Below, one piece after another: positions 43,882-53,138 of a stretch of 64,000 nt of DNA (position 1 is its first letter; every line of letters begins with the position of its first letter). A model generated the notes under the pieces. It searched no databases and was not told where the DNA came from. It saw only the letters and a list, made by a program, of their open reading frames with translations. The stretch lies in assembly GCA_022760735.1 (NCBI GenBank), contig JAKELU010000008.1, positions 1,304 to 65,303 of the forward strand, read 5' to 3'. The position numbers and the translations under genes are program-made. The DNA is from Firmicutes bacterium FC7 (GTDB lineage: Bacteria; Bacillota; Clostridia; Tissierellales; Tissierellaceae).

Positions 43882-44799
43882 ATGGTTACGACTGTTCTAA
43901 AATCAGTAATCTCTTTATTTTTAATAATGTTAGTAGGGGTATATGGCAATAAGAAAGGAATTATTACAGAAGAGTTTAACGATAATCTAATAAACTTTCT
44001 ATTAAATATTACCTTACCTCTTATGGTCATATCTTCATTTACATTTTCCTTTGAAGAATCCATTAAAAGTAATGTGGTAAAGGGGTTTTACTATAGTTTA
44101 ATTGCTTATGGAATTCTTATAATTGCATCTTACTTGTTCTTGTTGCCAGTTAAGGGGGACAAGAAGACTATTATTCATTTTGCAAATGTATTTACAAATA
44201 CAGGATATGTAGGATTTCCTGTATTAAACGCTATCTATGGTCCAGAGGGTGTAGTATATGGTTCCATATTTAATATGTTCTTTGTACTATTTGTATGGAC
44301 TTATGGAATAATGTTATTTAAAGGTCACATAGATAAAATGGAATTGAAAAAGGAACTAAAAACTACATTACTTAACCCGTCGATAATTGCAGTTGTCATT
44401 GGTGTAATAATTATTGTATTCGATATTCAAATCCCTAAGATTCTTTACACAAGCATAAATTCTGTTGGTAGTATTTCAGGACCTTTATCTATGATAATTA
44501 TAGGTGCAATTTTATCTAAAGGTAAAATTGGAAATAGCCTAAAGGACTGGACCTTATATTATGGGTTAATAGTAAAGATGGCAATACTTCCATTGATATT
44601 ATGTTTAACCTCACTACTAGTAGATAAATCCATAGTATCAAATTCAGTAGTTATAATAGCATCTATGCCTGCTGCAGCAATGACGTCAATATTTGCTGAA
44701 AGCTATAACAAAGAGAAAGAACTAGCATCTATGTTTGTACTTTTGACCACATTATTATCGGTAATTACTATACCAATACTTGTAAGGGTACTGATATAA
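43882..44799 (+). CDS. AEC-family transporter
   Basis: A 305-residue permease with about ten membrane helices in two inverted halves, family of auxin efflux/malonate carriers. Landmarks are FLIMLVGVYGNKKGIITEEF, ITLPLMVISSFTFSF, FANVFTNTGYVGFPVLNAIY and the second-half crossover VVIIASMPAAAMTSIFAESY. It is the intact paralogue of the frameshifted gene at 41279, with which it shares most landmarks. GAGGTGG precedes the ATG. AEC carriers in bacteria move malate, malonate or similar anions; the cargo here is unknown. Confidence 0.9.
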   Translation: MVTTVLKSVISLFLIMLVGVYGNKKGIITEEFNDNLINFLLNITLPLMVISSFTFSFEESIKSNVVKGFYYSLIAYGILIIASYLFLLPVKGDKKTIIHFANVFTNTGYVGFPVLNAIYGPEGVVYGSIFNMFFVLFVWTYGIMLFKGHIDKMELKKELKTTLLNPSIIAVVIGVIIIVFDIQIPKILYTSINSVGSISGPLSMIIIGAILSKGKIGNSLKDWTLYYGLIVKMAILPLILCLTSLLVDKSIVSNSVVIIASMPAAAMTSIFAESYNKEKELASMFVLLTTLLSVITIPILVRVLI

Positions 44800-44864
44800 T
44801 AAGAAAATGATTATATAGATTTTTTATTGGGAATAGAATATATAAAAACTAAAGGAGTAAAAAC

Positions 44865-45458
44865 ATGTGTGGTAGATATGCGCTAGAAGCAGATATAGAT
44901 ATTTTAATAGAGAGATATAAAGCAATTATTATGGATACAAATTTTAATTCGACCCCTGAAGTATTTCCGACTGATACAGTACCGATAATTAGGCAAAACA
45001 AAGGTAATATAGAAATAAGTAATATGAAATGGGGGTTTATGCCCAGTTTCGCAAAATCACCATTGATAAATGCTAGATCAGAAACGATTGATAGCAAACC
45101 TACTTTTAGAGATTCCTTCATCAATAGAAGGTGTATTATCCCAGCAACAAGTTTTTATGAGTGGGAAAAGGTAGGAGGGAAGAAAATTAAGAGAAAAATA
45201 AATATTAATGAGGAAAATATATTTTCTATTGCTGGAATATATAATAGCTTTTTTGATAGAGAGGGTAAAAAATATGAAGCCTTTACTATACTTACTACAT
45301 CTGCCAATGAATCAATAAAGCATATTCATGATAGAATGCCAGTAATAATTCCAAGAGAAAAGGAATATATTTGGTTAAATACGGATAATAGGGATATTTC
45401 TTACATTAAGTATTTGATTATGCAATGGAGTAATTGTATGCAATTAAATCACAGCTAA
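44865..45458 (+). CDS. SRAP-domain protein (YedK/HMCES family)
   Basis: Protein that covalently traps abasic sites in single-stranded DNA. The 197-residue sequence begins MCGRYALEAD, so Cys2 becomes the catalytic N-terminal residue after Met removal. Other conserved sites are NARSETIDSKPTFRDSF (Asn and Glu), RRCIIPATSFYEWEK, and the catalytic His in IHDRMPVIIP. Length is typical. AAAGGAG precedes the ATG. It stands as a single gene between the AEC carrier and the amino-acid transporter operon. Confidence 0.95.
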   Translation: MCGRYALEADIDILIERYKAIIMDTNFNSTPEVFPTDTVPIIRQNKGNIEISNMKWGFMPSFAKSPLINARSETIDSKPTFRDSFINRRCIIPATSFYEWEKVGGKKIKRKININEENIFSIAGIYNSFFDREGKKYEAFTILTTSANESIKHIHDRMPVIIPREKEYIWLNTDNRDISYIKYLIMQWSNCMQLNHS

Positions 45459-45476
45459 ATTTTTGAATAAAATTTG

Positions 45477-45505
45477 TTGCAATATTATTAATTCCATCAT
45501 ATAAT
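45477..45505 (+). promoter_or_regulatory. Sigma-A promoter of the leader ORF and amino-acid ABC operon
   Basis: TTGCAA (45477-45482), 17 bp, TATAAT (45500-45505). Transcription would start near 45512, ahead of the small ORF. Confidence 0.78.
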
Positions 45506-45542
45506 AAATCTATTATTAATTTTTATAAAGGAGGTCTTAATC

Positions 45543-45650
45543 TTGCAACTAAATAAGTTTGTCAAGAGAAATTGGAAATCTTTTTCCAATAATTTAACGA
45601 TTATAGAGAATAAGATTTCCGAAGGAATGAGGAGGTCCTCACTATTATAA
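45543..45650 (+). CDS. Small leader ORF, 35 codons
   Basis: TTG 45543 is preceded by AAAGGAGGTC, a near-perfect ribosome site 7 bp upstream, and opens a 35-codon frame (MQLNKFVKRNWKSFSNNL and onward) ending in TAA at 45650, 36 bp before the lipoprotein ATG. The peptide is basic with no signal sequence. Within it the RNA can form ATTGGAAA/TTTCCAAT (45571-45590). It could be a leader peptide controlling the transporter or simply a small protein. I do not recognise it. Confidence 0.5.
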   Translation: MQLNKFVKRNWKSFSNNLTIIENKISEGMRRSSLL

Positions 45651-45686
45651 AAAATTTAATTTTAAAATAATAGGGAGGATTATGAA

Positions 45687-46508
45687 ATGAAAAAATTTGT
45701 TATTGCATTATTAGTAGTTAGTATGTTATTAGCATTTGGAGCATGTAGTAAAACTGAAACACCAGCTGAAAACAATTCCGTGGAAAAAGGTAGTAAGTTG
45801 GAAGAGATTAAAAAAGCTGGAAAGATCGTTCTAGGAACATCAGCAGATTATCCACCATTTGAATTCCATAAGATAATAGATGGTAAGGATGAAATTGTTG
45901 GTTTTGATATTGAAATAGCAAAATTGATTGCTGAAAGAATAGGTGTAGATTTAGAAATAATAGATATGAAATTTGAAGGACTACTTCCAGCAATCGTTAC
46001 AGATGATATAGATTTTATAGTGGCTGGAATGTCAGCTGATGAAGAGAGAGCAAAAACTGTTGATTTTTCAATAGTTTATTATGAAGGTAGCCATTCTATG
46101 GTTGTTAGAGCTGAAGATAAGGATAAATATAAAGGGCCAGAGGATTTAGTTGGAAAACCAGTAGGGGCACAAAAAACAACTTTACAAGAGGAAGTAGTTT
46201 TAAACCAATTCTCAGAATCGCAATACGTTGGTTTGTCTAAAATTACAGATTTAGTTCTAGAACTTCAAAATAAGAAGGTAGAAGCTATAATTTTAGCTGA
46301 ACCTGTTGCAAAAGCCTATGTGAAACAGAATCCAGACTTATACCTTGCTGAAGTAGACTTAGGTAAAGAAGATGGAGTGTCTGTGGCAGTAAATAAAGGT
46401 AATGAGGATTTATTAGAGGTTATAAATGAAGTTATAGAAGAAATAGTAAACGATGGTACAGTTGATAGACTTATAAATGAGGCAACGATATTAGCAGAGG
46501 AAGAATAA
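45687..46508 (+). CDS. Amino-acid ABC transporter substrate-binding lipoprotein
   Basis: Family 3 solute-binding protein, 273 residues. Signal peptide ending in AFGAC, then KAGKIVLGTSADYPPFEF, the GFDIEIAKLIAERIGVDLEI segment, FDGLLPAL-type KFEGLLPAIVTDDIDFIVAG, SADEERAKTVDFS and the hinge GKPVGAQKTTLQE. It binds a polar or basic amino acid outside the cell; the ligand cannot be fixed. GGGAGG precedes the ATG. First of three transporter genes, 65 bp before the permease. Confidence 0.93.
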   Translation: MKKFVIALLVVSMLLAFGACSKTETPAENNSVEKGSKLEEIKKAGKIVLGTSADYPPFEFHKIIDGKDEIVGFDIEIAKLIAERIGVDLEIIDMKFEGLLPAIVTDDIDFIVAGMSADEERAKTVDFSIVYYEGSHSMVVRAEDKDKYKGPEDLVGKPVGAQKTTLQEEVVLNQFSESQYVGLSKITDLVLELQNKKVEAIILAEPVAKAYVKQNPDLYLAEVDLGKEDGVSVAVNKGNEDLLEVINEVIEEIVNDGTVDRLINEATILAEEE

Positions 46509-46573
46509 GAACACTAATTGGCAAAGGAGTTTACTCTTTTGCCAATATTTTTGATAAGGGAGGTTGTTAGATA

Positions 46574-47257
46574 GTGGATATATTTACCAATTTTGCAGAA
46601 TTTATTACAAAATATTACTCATATTATATTAATGGAACTTTAACTACATTACAAATATCTTTTTTTGGTGTCATCTTTGGTTCCCTTGTTGGTGTTCTTT
46701 TATGCCTTTTAAGAATGTCAAACAATAAAATAATTAGTAGCATTTCCACCGCATATATTGAAATAGTTAGAGGTACACCGTTAATTTTACAAGTATATGT
46801 TGTATATTATGGTTTACCTATGGTATTACCATTACCAGACTCAAGATTGTTCTTAGGTACATTAGCAGTTTTATTAAATAGTGCTGCCTATGTTGCGGAA
46901 ATTATAAGAGCGGGTATTCAATCAATAGATGTTGGACAAATGGAGGCTGCAAGATCATTGGGGATGACTAAAGGAATGAGTATGAGATATATTATTATAC
47001 CTCAGGCCTTTAAAAACATATTGCCAGCCCTAGGTAATGAATTCATAGTATTAGTTAAAGAGTCTGCAATTATTTCTGTTATAGCAATACCTGATTTAAT
47101 GTATAATGCTGATACATTAAGAGGAATAACCTACAAACCTTTTATGCCTTTAATAATCGCAGGTGTAATCTATTTTGCGATTACATTTACATTATCAAAG
47201 GTATTGGGGATGCTTGAAAGGAGGTTAGCTGCTAGTGATAAAGGTAGTGAATCTTAG
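46574..47257 (+). CDS. Amino-acid ABC transporter permease
   Basis: A 227-residue HisM/GlnP-type permease with about five helices. The leading segment [20 protein letters not shown], the [20 protein letters not shown] motif and the cytoplasmic EAA loop ([20 protein letters not shown]) are diagnostic of polar amino acid permeases. It probably works as a homodimer, since only one permease gene is present. GTG 46574 lies 10 bp after GGGAGG. It overlaps the ATPase gene by 23 bp. Confidence 0.93.
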   Translation: MDIFTNFAEFITKYYSYYINGTLTTLQISFFGVIFGSLVGVLLCLLRMSNNKIISSISTAYIEIVRGTPLILQVYVVYYGLPMVLPLPDSRLFLGTLAVLLNSAAYVAEIIRAGIQSIDVGQMEAARSLGMTKGMSMRYIIIPQAFKNILPALGNEFIVLVKESAIISVIAIPDLMYNADTLRGITYKPFMPLIIAGVIYFAITFTLSKVLGMLERRLAASDKGSES

Positions 47258-47960
47258 TAAAAAGTTCGGGAAGTTACATGTATTAAAAGGAATAAATGAA
47301 GAAATTAAAAAAGGAGAAGTAGTAGTTGTTATTGGCCCTAGTGGGTCAGGTAAGAGTACTTTTCTTAGATGTTTGAATTTATTAGAGGAACCAACTAGTG
47401 GTGAGATTATATTTGATGGTGTATCCATAACGGATAAAAAGAACGATATCAACAAACAAAGAGAAAAAATGGGGATGGTTTTTCAACAATTCAATCTTTT
47501 TCCACATCTAACTGTTTTGGAAAATATAACTATAGCTCCTATTAAAGTTAAAAAGATGAAAAAGGAAGAAGCTGAAAAAATAGCTATGAATTTGCTTAAG
47601 AGAATAGGGCTAGAGGATAAGGCAAATACGTATCCAAATAAATTATCAGGAGGTCAAAAACAGAGAATAGCTATTGTAAGAGCTTTAGCTATGTCACCTG
47701 AAGTAATGTTATTTGATGAACCTACTTCAGCCCTTGACCCTGAAATGGTAGGAGAAGTTCTTGAAGTAATGAAGGACTTGGCAAAGGATGGAATGACAAT
47801 GGTAGTTGTTACTCATGAGATGGGATTTGCTAAAGAAGTTGGAGACAGAGTATTATTTATGGATGGTGGGAATATTGTTGAACAAGGCACACCAAAGGAG
47901 TTGTTTACAAATCCGCAACATCCAAGAACACAAGACTTCTTAAGAAAAATACTAGTTTAA
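47235..47960 (+). CDS. Amino-acid ABC transporter ATPase
   Basis: A 241-residue GlnQ-type ATPase. Walker [15 protein letters not shown]-loop [13 protein letters not shown], signature [15 protein letters not shown], Walker [17 protein letters not shown]-loop VVTHEMGFA. All key residues are in place, with IVRAL instead of the usual IARAL after the signature. GTG 47235 follows GGAGG 10 bp upstream, inside the permease gene. It completes the substrate-binding protein/permease/ATPase set and ends at a terminator. Confidence 0.95.
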   Translation: MIKVVNLSKKFGKLHVLKGINEEIKKGEVVVVIGPSGSGKSTFLRCLNLLEEPTSGEIIFDGVSITDKKNDINKQREKMGMVFQQFNLFPHLTVLENITIAPIKVKKMKKEEAEKIAMNLLKRIGLEDKANTYPNKLSGGQKQRIAIVRALAMSPEVMLFDEPTSALDPEMVGEVLEVMKDLAKDGMTMVVVTHEMGFAKEVGDRVLFMDGGNIVEQGTPKELFTNPQHPRTQDFLRKILV

Positions 47961-47974
47961 TATTTAATCAACTA

Positions 47975-48010
47975 ATGGGGGAAAGGTTAATCCTTTTTCT
48001 CATTTTTTAT
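47975..48010 (+). terminator. Terminator after the ABC operon
   Basis: ATGGGGGAAAGG and CCTTTTTCTCAT pair with several G-U around TTAAT, followed by TTTTTT. Confidence 0.7.
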
Positions 48011-48057
48011 TGAGAAATTCTGCTAATGTAAATATTCTATTAATTCTAAATTTTTGC

Positions 48058-48063
48058 TATAGT
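48058..48063 (+). promoter_or_regulatory. Possible extended -10 promoter of eutH
   Basis: TGC-TATAGT gives an extended -10 about 38 bp upstream of the ATG. The -35 (TTCTAT at 48035) is weak. Confidence 0.35.
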
Positions 48064-48100
48064 ATAGTTATGGTGTAAAATTTCTATGTTGAGGTGCATA

Positions 48101-49186
48101 ATGCTATACATAATGATTGTTTTTTCAATAATAGGTGGCGTTGATAAATTACTTAATAATAAATTTGGTCTTGGAGTTAAATTTGAAGAAGGATTTAAGG
48201 CTATGGGAGGCTTAACCTTATCTATTATTGGAATATACAGTCTTAGTCCACTAATAGCAGTAGCGTTGGTTCCAGTATTAAATCCTCTAGCTAAAATTTT
48301 GAATACTGATCCATCTGTATTTATTAGCAGCATACTAGCCACTGACTTGGGAGCATATAAAACAAGCTTGGAAATAGCTTATAATCCTATAATTGGGAAA
48401 TTTAATGGCCTTATATTAGCTTCCATGCTAGGATGTACAATTTCTTTTACCCTTCCAGTTGCTACAAATATGATATCTCATAATGATTATCCATATTTTA
48501 TAAAGGGGATTTTATCAGGAATAGTTACAATACCTATAGGAATGATAGTCTCTGGTATACTTATGAAAGTTCCTGTAATGGATTTGTTTTTTAGCCTAAT
48601 GCCTGTTATATTAGTGATTATTCCTATTGTTATAGGCCTTATTAAGGCTAAGGATAAGATGGTTAGGCTATTTGGTTTTCTAGGTAAGTTTGTTAATATG
48701 GTAGGTATAGTTGGTTTGCTACTAGGTATTTTAGAATTTTCATTAGGAATTAAGTTAGTAGATGGAATAATTCCATTTGAAGAGGGATTAATAATTGTTG
48801 GTAATATATCAATTATATTATCAGGTGCATATCCTTTATTGTACTTTATATCTAGGAAATTACATAGAATTTTGCGAATAATAACTAATAAATACGATAT
48901 AGATGAATACTCTATTTTAGGATTAATATCTTCCTTAGCAAATTGTATTCCTATGTTTGGTGTATACAATGAGATGAACTGGAGAGGGAAAATTCTTAAT
49001 GCAGCTTTTGCCGTTAGTGGTGCATTTACTTTTGGTGGACAGCTTGGATATGTTTCAGCTGTATCACCTGAAAGTGCAAATCCATTTATAATTGGGAAAT
49101 TAATCGGCGGGCTTGCAAGTTTAGGCGTGTCTTTTATGCTAATAAAATTAGAAACTCAGAAGGAGGTCTTACTAAGTGAAAATTAA
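48101..49186 (+). CDS. eutH: EutH-family ethanolamine permease-like protein
   Basis: A 361-residue polytopic protein with about ten helices. It matches EutH landmarks in order: YIMIVFSIIGGVDKLL, the GVKFEEGFKAMGGLTLSIIG segment, SSILATDLGAYKTSLEIA, LGCTISFTLPVATNMI and GILSGIVTIPIGMIVSGI. In gut bacteria EutH brings in ethanolamine, but no eut enzymes, shell proteins or EutVW regulators are in this window, so the substrate is uncertain. ATG 48101 lies 4 bp after GAGGTG; an upstream in-frame start at 48086 has no site. Its end overlaps the next gene by 11 bp. Confidence 0.82.
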   Translation: MLYIMIVFSIIGGVDKLLNNKFGLGVKFEEGFKAMGGLTLSIIGIYSLSPLIAVALVPVLNPLAKILNTDPSVFISSILATDLGAYKTSLEIAYNPIIGKFNGLILASMLGCTISFTLPVATNMISHNDYPYFIKGILSGIVTIPIGMIVSGILMKVPVMDLFFSLMPVILVIIPIVIGLIKAKDKMVRLFGFLGKFVNMVGIVGLLLGILEFSLGIKLVDGIIPFEEGLIIVGNISIILSGAYPLLYFISRKLHRILRIITNKYDIDEYSILGLISSLANCIPMFGVYNEMNWRGKILNAAFAVSGAFTFGGQLGYVSAVSPESANPFIIGKLIGGLASLGVSFMLIKLETQKEVLLSEN

Positions 49187-50954
49187 TGAACGATTAAGTA
49201 AATTAAGAGCTTTAATGGTGGAAAGGGGAATTACTGCCTATATTGAACCTACAGCAGATCCACATCAATCTGAATATGTGGCTGACCATTTTAAGAGCAG
49301 GGCATGGATATCAGGGTTTACGGGTTCTGCAGGTACAGTAGTGGTAACTAAGGACGAAGCTATACTTTGGACAGATGGTAGATATTTTATTCAAGCTGAA
49401 AAGCAAATAAAAGATAGTGATTTTAAATTATATAAGATGAATACACCCGGATTTCCAACATATATGGAATGGTTAAAAACTATATTAAAGGATGGAGATG
49501 CTTTAGGATTTAATGGAAGGGTATTTGCTCAGTCATTAGTAGATGAGCTAAAAGAGCATTTAAAAGGGATAAAAATTAATCTAGTTGATGAATACGACTT
49601 AGTAGGTGAAATATGGGATGATAGACCAGAGTTGCCAGTTAGAAAGGTATTTTCACTAGAAGAGAAATATTCCGGAAAGGCAACTAAGGAAAAATTAGAA
49701 GAAGTTAGAGATGAAATGGCTAAAGAAAAGGCGGATTATTTCTTATTGGCTAGTTTGGATGATATAGCGTGGCTATACAATATAAGGGGAAATGATATTG
49801 ATAACAATCCTGTGGTTATTTCATATGCTCTAATTTCAAAGGATAATGCTTATTTGTTCGTTGATAAGAGGAAAATTGACTGGGAAGTAGAAAAATTCTT
49901 AAATGATAACGGAGTACTTGTAAGAGAGCATAACGATGTTATAAAGTTCATAAAAGAAATAGATGAATCCTCAAAGGTAATCCTTCAAAAGGAGAAAATA
50001 AATAGGTGGCTATTTAAGGAAATTCCTGATACAGTAGTAGTTATCGATAAAATTAATATAACTACTAGATTAAAAGCTATAAAAAATAAAGTAGAGATAG
50101 AAAATCAGAAAAATGCGTATATTAGGGATTGTGTAGCTTTAGTGAAGTATTTCTATTGGATAGACCAAAATATAGGAAAGGTGCCATTGGATGAATTCTC
50201 TGCACAGGAAAAGTTGCTTGAATTCAGAGAAGAACAAGAAGGCTTCTTAGAGCCAAGCTTTGATACTATTTCAGCTTATGGTGAAAATGCAGCTATGATG
50301 CATTATTCTGCTAGTGCAAGTAAAAATGCTAAATTAGATGCAAAGGGTCTATATTTAGTTGATTCAGGTGGACAATATTTTCTTGGAACAACTGATATTA
50401 CACGTACTATAGCTTTAGGACCTATTACTGAGGAAGAAAAGAAAGACTTTACACTTACTTTAAAAGGACATATAAATCTAATTAGTTCGAGATTCTTATA
50501 TGGTACATCTGGTCATGTGCTTGATGTTTTAAGTAGATATCCATTATGGCAAGAGGGTATAGATTATAAATGTGGAACAGGTCATGGTGTAGGTTACTTA
50601 TTAAATGTACATGAAGGTCCACATAGGCTAGCAGCAGTTCCGAACAATGTAGTTTTAGAAAAAGGGATGATAATTACAATTGAGCCTGGTGTATATAAAG
50701 AAGGTAAACATGGAATTAGAATAGAAAATGTTGTTGTTGTAGATGAAGATATAAAGACTGAATCAGGTCAATTTATGAGATTTGAAGTATTATCATATTG
50801 CCCAATAGATTTAGACTGTATAGATGTAGATATGTTACTTCCTAAGGAAAGAGAATGGCTTAATAATTATCATAAAGAAGTATATAATAAGCTTTCACCA
50901 TATTTAAATGAAGAAGAAAGAGAATGGTTAAAGCGTGAAACAAGAAGTATATAG
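49176..50954 (+). CDS. Three-domain Xaa-Pro aminopeptidase (M24B, AMPP type)
   Basis: A 592-residue peptidase of the long, three-domain aminopeptidase P type (two creatinase-N-like domains, then the M24 catalytic domain). It starts KINERLSKLRALMVERGITA and keeps metal ligands Asp396 (VDSGGQY), Asp407 (GTTDITRTIALG), His470 (GHGVGYLLNVHEGPH), then IEPGVY and GIRIENVVVV glutamates. It removes residues before proline. GTG 49176 with AGGAGG 9 bp upstream overlaps the eutH stop by 11 bp, so the two are co-translated. A shorter paralogue is at 379. Confidence 0.94.
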   Translation: MKINERLSKLRALMVERGITAYIEPTADPHQSEYVADHFKSRAWISGFTGSAGTVVVTKDEAILWTDGRYFIQAEKQIKDSDFKLYKMNTPGFPTYMEWLKTILKDGDALGFNGRVFAQSLVDELKEHLKGIKINLVDEYDLVGEIWDDRPELPVRKVFSLEEKYSGKATKEKLEEVRDEMAKEKADYFLLASLDDIAWLYNIRGNDIDNNPVVISYALISKDNAYLFVDKRKIDWEVEKFLNDNGVLVREHNDVIKFIKEIDESSKVILQKEKINRWLFKEIPDTVVVIDKINITTRLKAIKNKVEIENQKNAYIRDCVALVKYFYWIDQNIGKVPLDEFSAQEKLLEFREEQEGFLEPSFDTISAYGENAAMMHYSASASKNAKLDAKGLYLVDSGGQYFLGTTDITRTIALGPITEEEKKDFTLTLKGHINLISSRFLYGTSGHVLDVLSRYPLWQEGIDYKCGTGHGVGYLLNVHEGPHRLAAVPNNVVLEKGMIITIEPGVYKEGKHGIRIENVVVVDEDIKTESGQFMRFEVLSYCPIDLDCIDVDMLLPKEREWLNNYHKEVYNKLSPYLNEEEREWLKRETRSI

Positions 50955-50986
50955 AAAAAAGAAGGCAAATGCCTTCTTTTTTCTAT
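50955..50986 (+). terminator. Terminator after the M24 peptidase
   Basis: AAAAAAGAAGGC-AAAT-GCCTTCTTTTTT, a perfect stem ending in a T run. Confidence 0.93.
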
Positions 50987-51066
50987 TATATTTTATGCTA
51001 TACTAAAACTAAGAGAATATTAATCATCTCATATAATAAAATCATAATTAGATAAAGGTGAATAAT

Positions 51067-52944
51067 GTGTTTAATATAGAAGAAGAATTAAAGAAGCTAC
51101 CTGATTCTCCAGGTGTATATATAATGAAGGATAAGAATGATGAGATTATATATGTAGGAAAAGCGATATCATTGCGTAAAAGGGTTAGACAGTATTTTCA
51201 ATCGTCTAAAAACCATCCCCCAAAGGTAAATGCCATGGTAAGGAATATTAGAGAATTTGAATATATAATGGTAGATAATGAAGTGGAGGCATTGGTTCTT
51301 GAATCTAACCTTATTAAAAAGAACAGACCTAAATACAATATATTATTAAGGGATGATAAACAGTATCCATATATAAAGGTTACTTTAAATGAAAAATATC
51401 CTAGAGTTATAAAAACTAGACAAATACTTAAGGATAAGGCAAAGTACTTTGGGCCATATCCAAGTGCAACTGCTGTTAATGATGCATTAGAGATTATTAG
51501 AAATATTTATCCTATTAGGACATGTAAATTAAATTTAGAAAAGAATTTGAGTAACTTTAGACCATGCCTGAATTACTATATTGGAAGATGTCAGGCTCCA
51601 TGTTTAGGCAACGTTGATGAAGAAAGATACTTGAAAATGATAGATGAAATAATACAATTTTTGAATAATAAGGACGATAAAATAGTAAAGATTATTGAGG
51701 GCAGGATGAAGGATGCTGCACAAAAATTAGATTTTGAAACAGCTGCTAGATATAGAGATCAGTTGAACTCGTTAAAGATATTACAGGAAAAGCAAAAAAT
51801 AGTAACTGCCTCTAATCAAATGGACCAGGATATAATTGCAATGGCTAGAGGTGTGGAAGAAGTATGTGTCCAAATTTTCTTTGTAAGGGATGGGAAAATT
51901 GTAGGTAGAGAACATTTTATTCTTGAAGATACTTACAATGAAGAAAGAAAAGAGATACTGAGTTCATTTATAAAACAGTTTTATATTGGATCAGCCTATG
52001 TGCCTAAAGAGATTATTGTAGAGGAAGAAATAGATGATCAAGAAGCAATACAGAGATGGCTTGAAGGAAAAAGAGGTTCTAAGGTTCATATGATAACTCC
52101 TAAGAGAGGAGAAAAAGTAGAACTTATAGAAATGGTTAGAAAAAATGCTATGGATATGCTAAATCAATATGGTGACAGATATTTAAAGAAACAAAGAGAA
52201 GACATGAAGGCATTAGAGGAGATAAAACATATATTGGGCTTAGAGGATATACCAATGAGGATAGAAGCTTACGATATTTCAAATATTAGTGGTGTTGAAT
52301 CAGTTGGTTCAATGGTGGTCTTTGAAAAAGGGCAGGCTAAAAAATCAGATTATAGAAGATTTAAAATAAGATCTGTAAAAACTCCAAATGACTATGCAAG
52401 CTTAGAAGAAGTACTAACTAGAAGATTTACAAGAGGATTAGAAGAGAAGGAACTATTAAAGAACAATGAGCTAGAAAAGAAAGGATTTTCAAGTTTTCCT
52501 GATCTAATAATGATGGATGGAGGAAAAGGGCAAGTAAATATTGCTCAAAGGGTATTAGATAATTTAGGGATTGATATTCCGATTTGTGGATTAGTGAAGG
52601 ATGATTTTCACAAGACAAGGGGTATTATATATAATAATATAGAATACCATTTAAAAGAAGATTCAAAAGGATTTAGATTGATTTATAAGATACAAGAAGA
52701 AGCCCATAGATTTGCGATTAGCTATCACAGAAGTTTAAGATCTAAGGCTTTGTTTAAATCGGAATTAGATGATATTAAAGGTATAGGTCAAAAGAGAAAA
52801 GTTTCTCTCATGAAACATTTTCAAAGTATTGAAAAAATAAAGAATGCAACAGTCGAAGAATTAGCAAAAGTAGAAGGTATGAACATCAAAGTTGCTGAAG
52901 AGTTATATAATCATTTCCATAATAAGGAGGAAAAAAATGACTAA
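51067..52944 (+). CDS. uvrC: Excinuclease ABC subunit C
   Basis: Dual-incision nuclease of nucleotide excision repair, 625 residues. N-terminal GIY-YIG domain ([20 protein letters not shown]), Cys-rich segment around [21 protein letters not shown] motif ([20 protein letters not shown]) for UvrB, the RNase H-like endonuclease domain ([20 protein letters not shown] and [14 protein letters not shown]), and a C-terminal helix-hairpin-helix pair. GTG 51067 is 6 bp after AAAGGTGA; GTG 51058 overlaps that site. No SOS box is visible upstream, unlike uvrB. Confidence 0.96.
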   Translation: MFNIEEELKKLPDSPGVYIMKDKNDEIIYVGKAISLRKRVRQYFQSSKNHPPKVNAMVRNIREFEYIMVDNEVEALVLESNLIKKNRPKYNILLRDDKQYPYIKVTLNEKYPRVIKTRQILKDKAKYFGPYPSATAVNDALEIIRNIYPIRTCKLNLEKNLSNFRPCLNYYIGRCQAPCLGNVDEERYLKMIDEIIQFLNNKDDKIVKIIEGRMKDAAQKLDFETAARYRDQLNSLKILQEKQKIVTASNQMDQDIIAMARGVEEVCVQIFFVRDGKIVGREHFILEDTYNEERKEILSSFIKQFYIGSAYVPKEIIVEEEIDDQEAIQRWLEGKRGSKVHMITPKRGEKVELIEMVRKNAMDMLNQYGDRYLKKQREDMKALEEIKHILGLEDIPMRIEAYDISNISGVESVGSMVVFEKGQAKKSDYRRFKIRSVKTPNDYASLEEVLTRRFTRGLEEKELLKNNELEKKGFSSFPDLIMMDGGKGQVNIAQRVLDNLGIDIPICGLVKDDFHKTRGIIYNNIEYHLKEDSKGFRLIYKIQEEAHRFAISYHRSLRSKALFKSELDDIKGIGQKRKVSLMKHFQSIEKIKNATVEELAKVEGMNIKVAEELYNHFHNKEEKND

Positions 52945-53134
52945 AAAATTATATTTATCAAATACAGATAAGAAAATTGCAGGGGTTTGTGGTGGCATTG
53001 GCGAGTACTTAGAAATTGATTCAACTCTTATAAGACTTGCCTGGGTATTTTTGTTGATACCAACTGCCTTTTTTGGCGGTATCATAGCATATTTTATTGC
53101 TGCTGCAATAATACCAAAACAACCATGGGAGTAA
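52937..53134 (+). CDS. PspC-domain membrane protein
   Basis: A 65-residue protein that is almost entirely a PspC domain: [39 protein letters not shown] and a following helix [16 protein letters not shown]. Such proteins sit in the membrane and respond to envelope stress. ATG 52937 follows AAGGAGG and lies in the last codons of uvrC, overlapping by 8 bp. The next gene, hprK, starts 4 bp after its stop, so the three are one unit. Confidence 0.92.
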   Translation: MTKKLYLSNTDKKIAGVCGGIGEYLEIDSTLIRLAWVFLLIPTAFFGGIIAYFIAAAIIPKQPWE

Positions 53135-53138
53135 GAAA

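Noticed and set aside
48101-49186. Complete ethanolamine utilisation locus
   Set aside because: Only an EutH-like permease is present. No eutBC, eutVW or microcompartment shell genes occur in the window.
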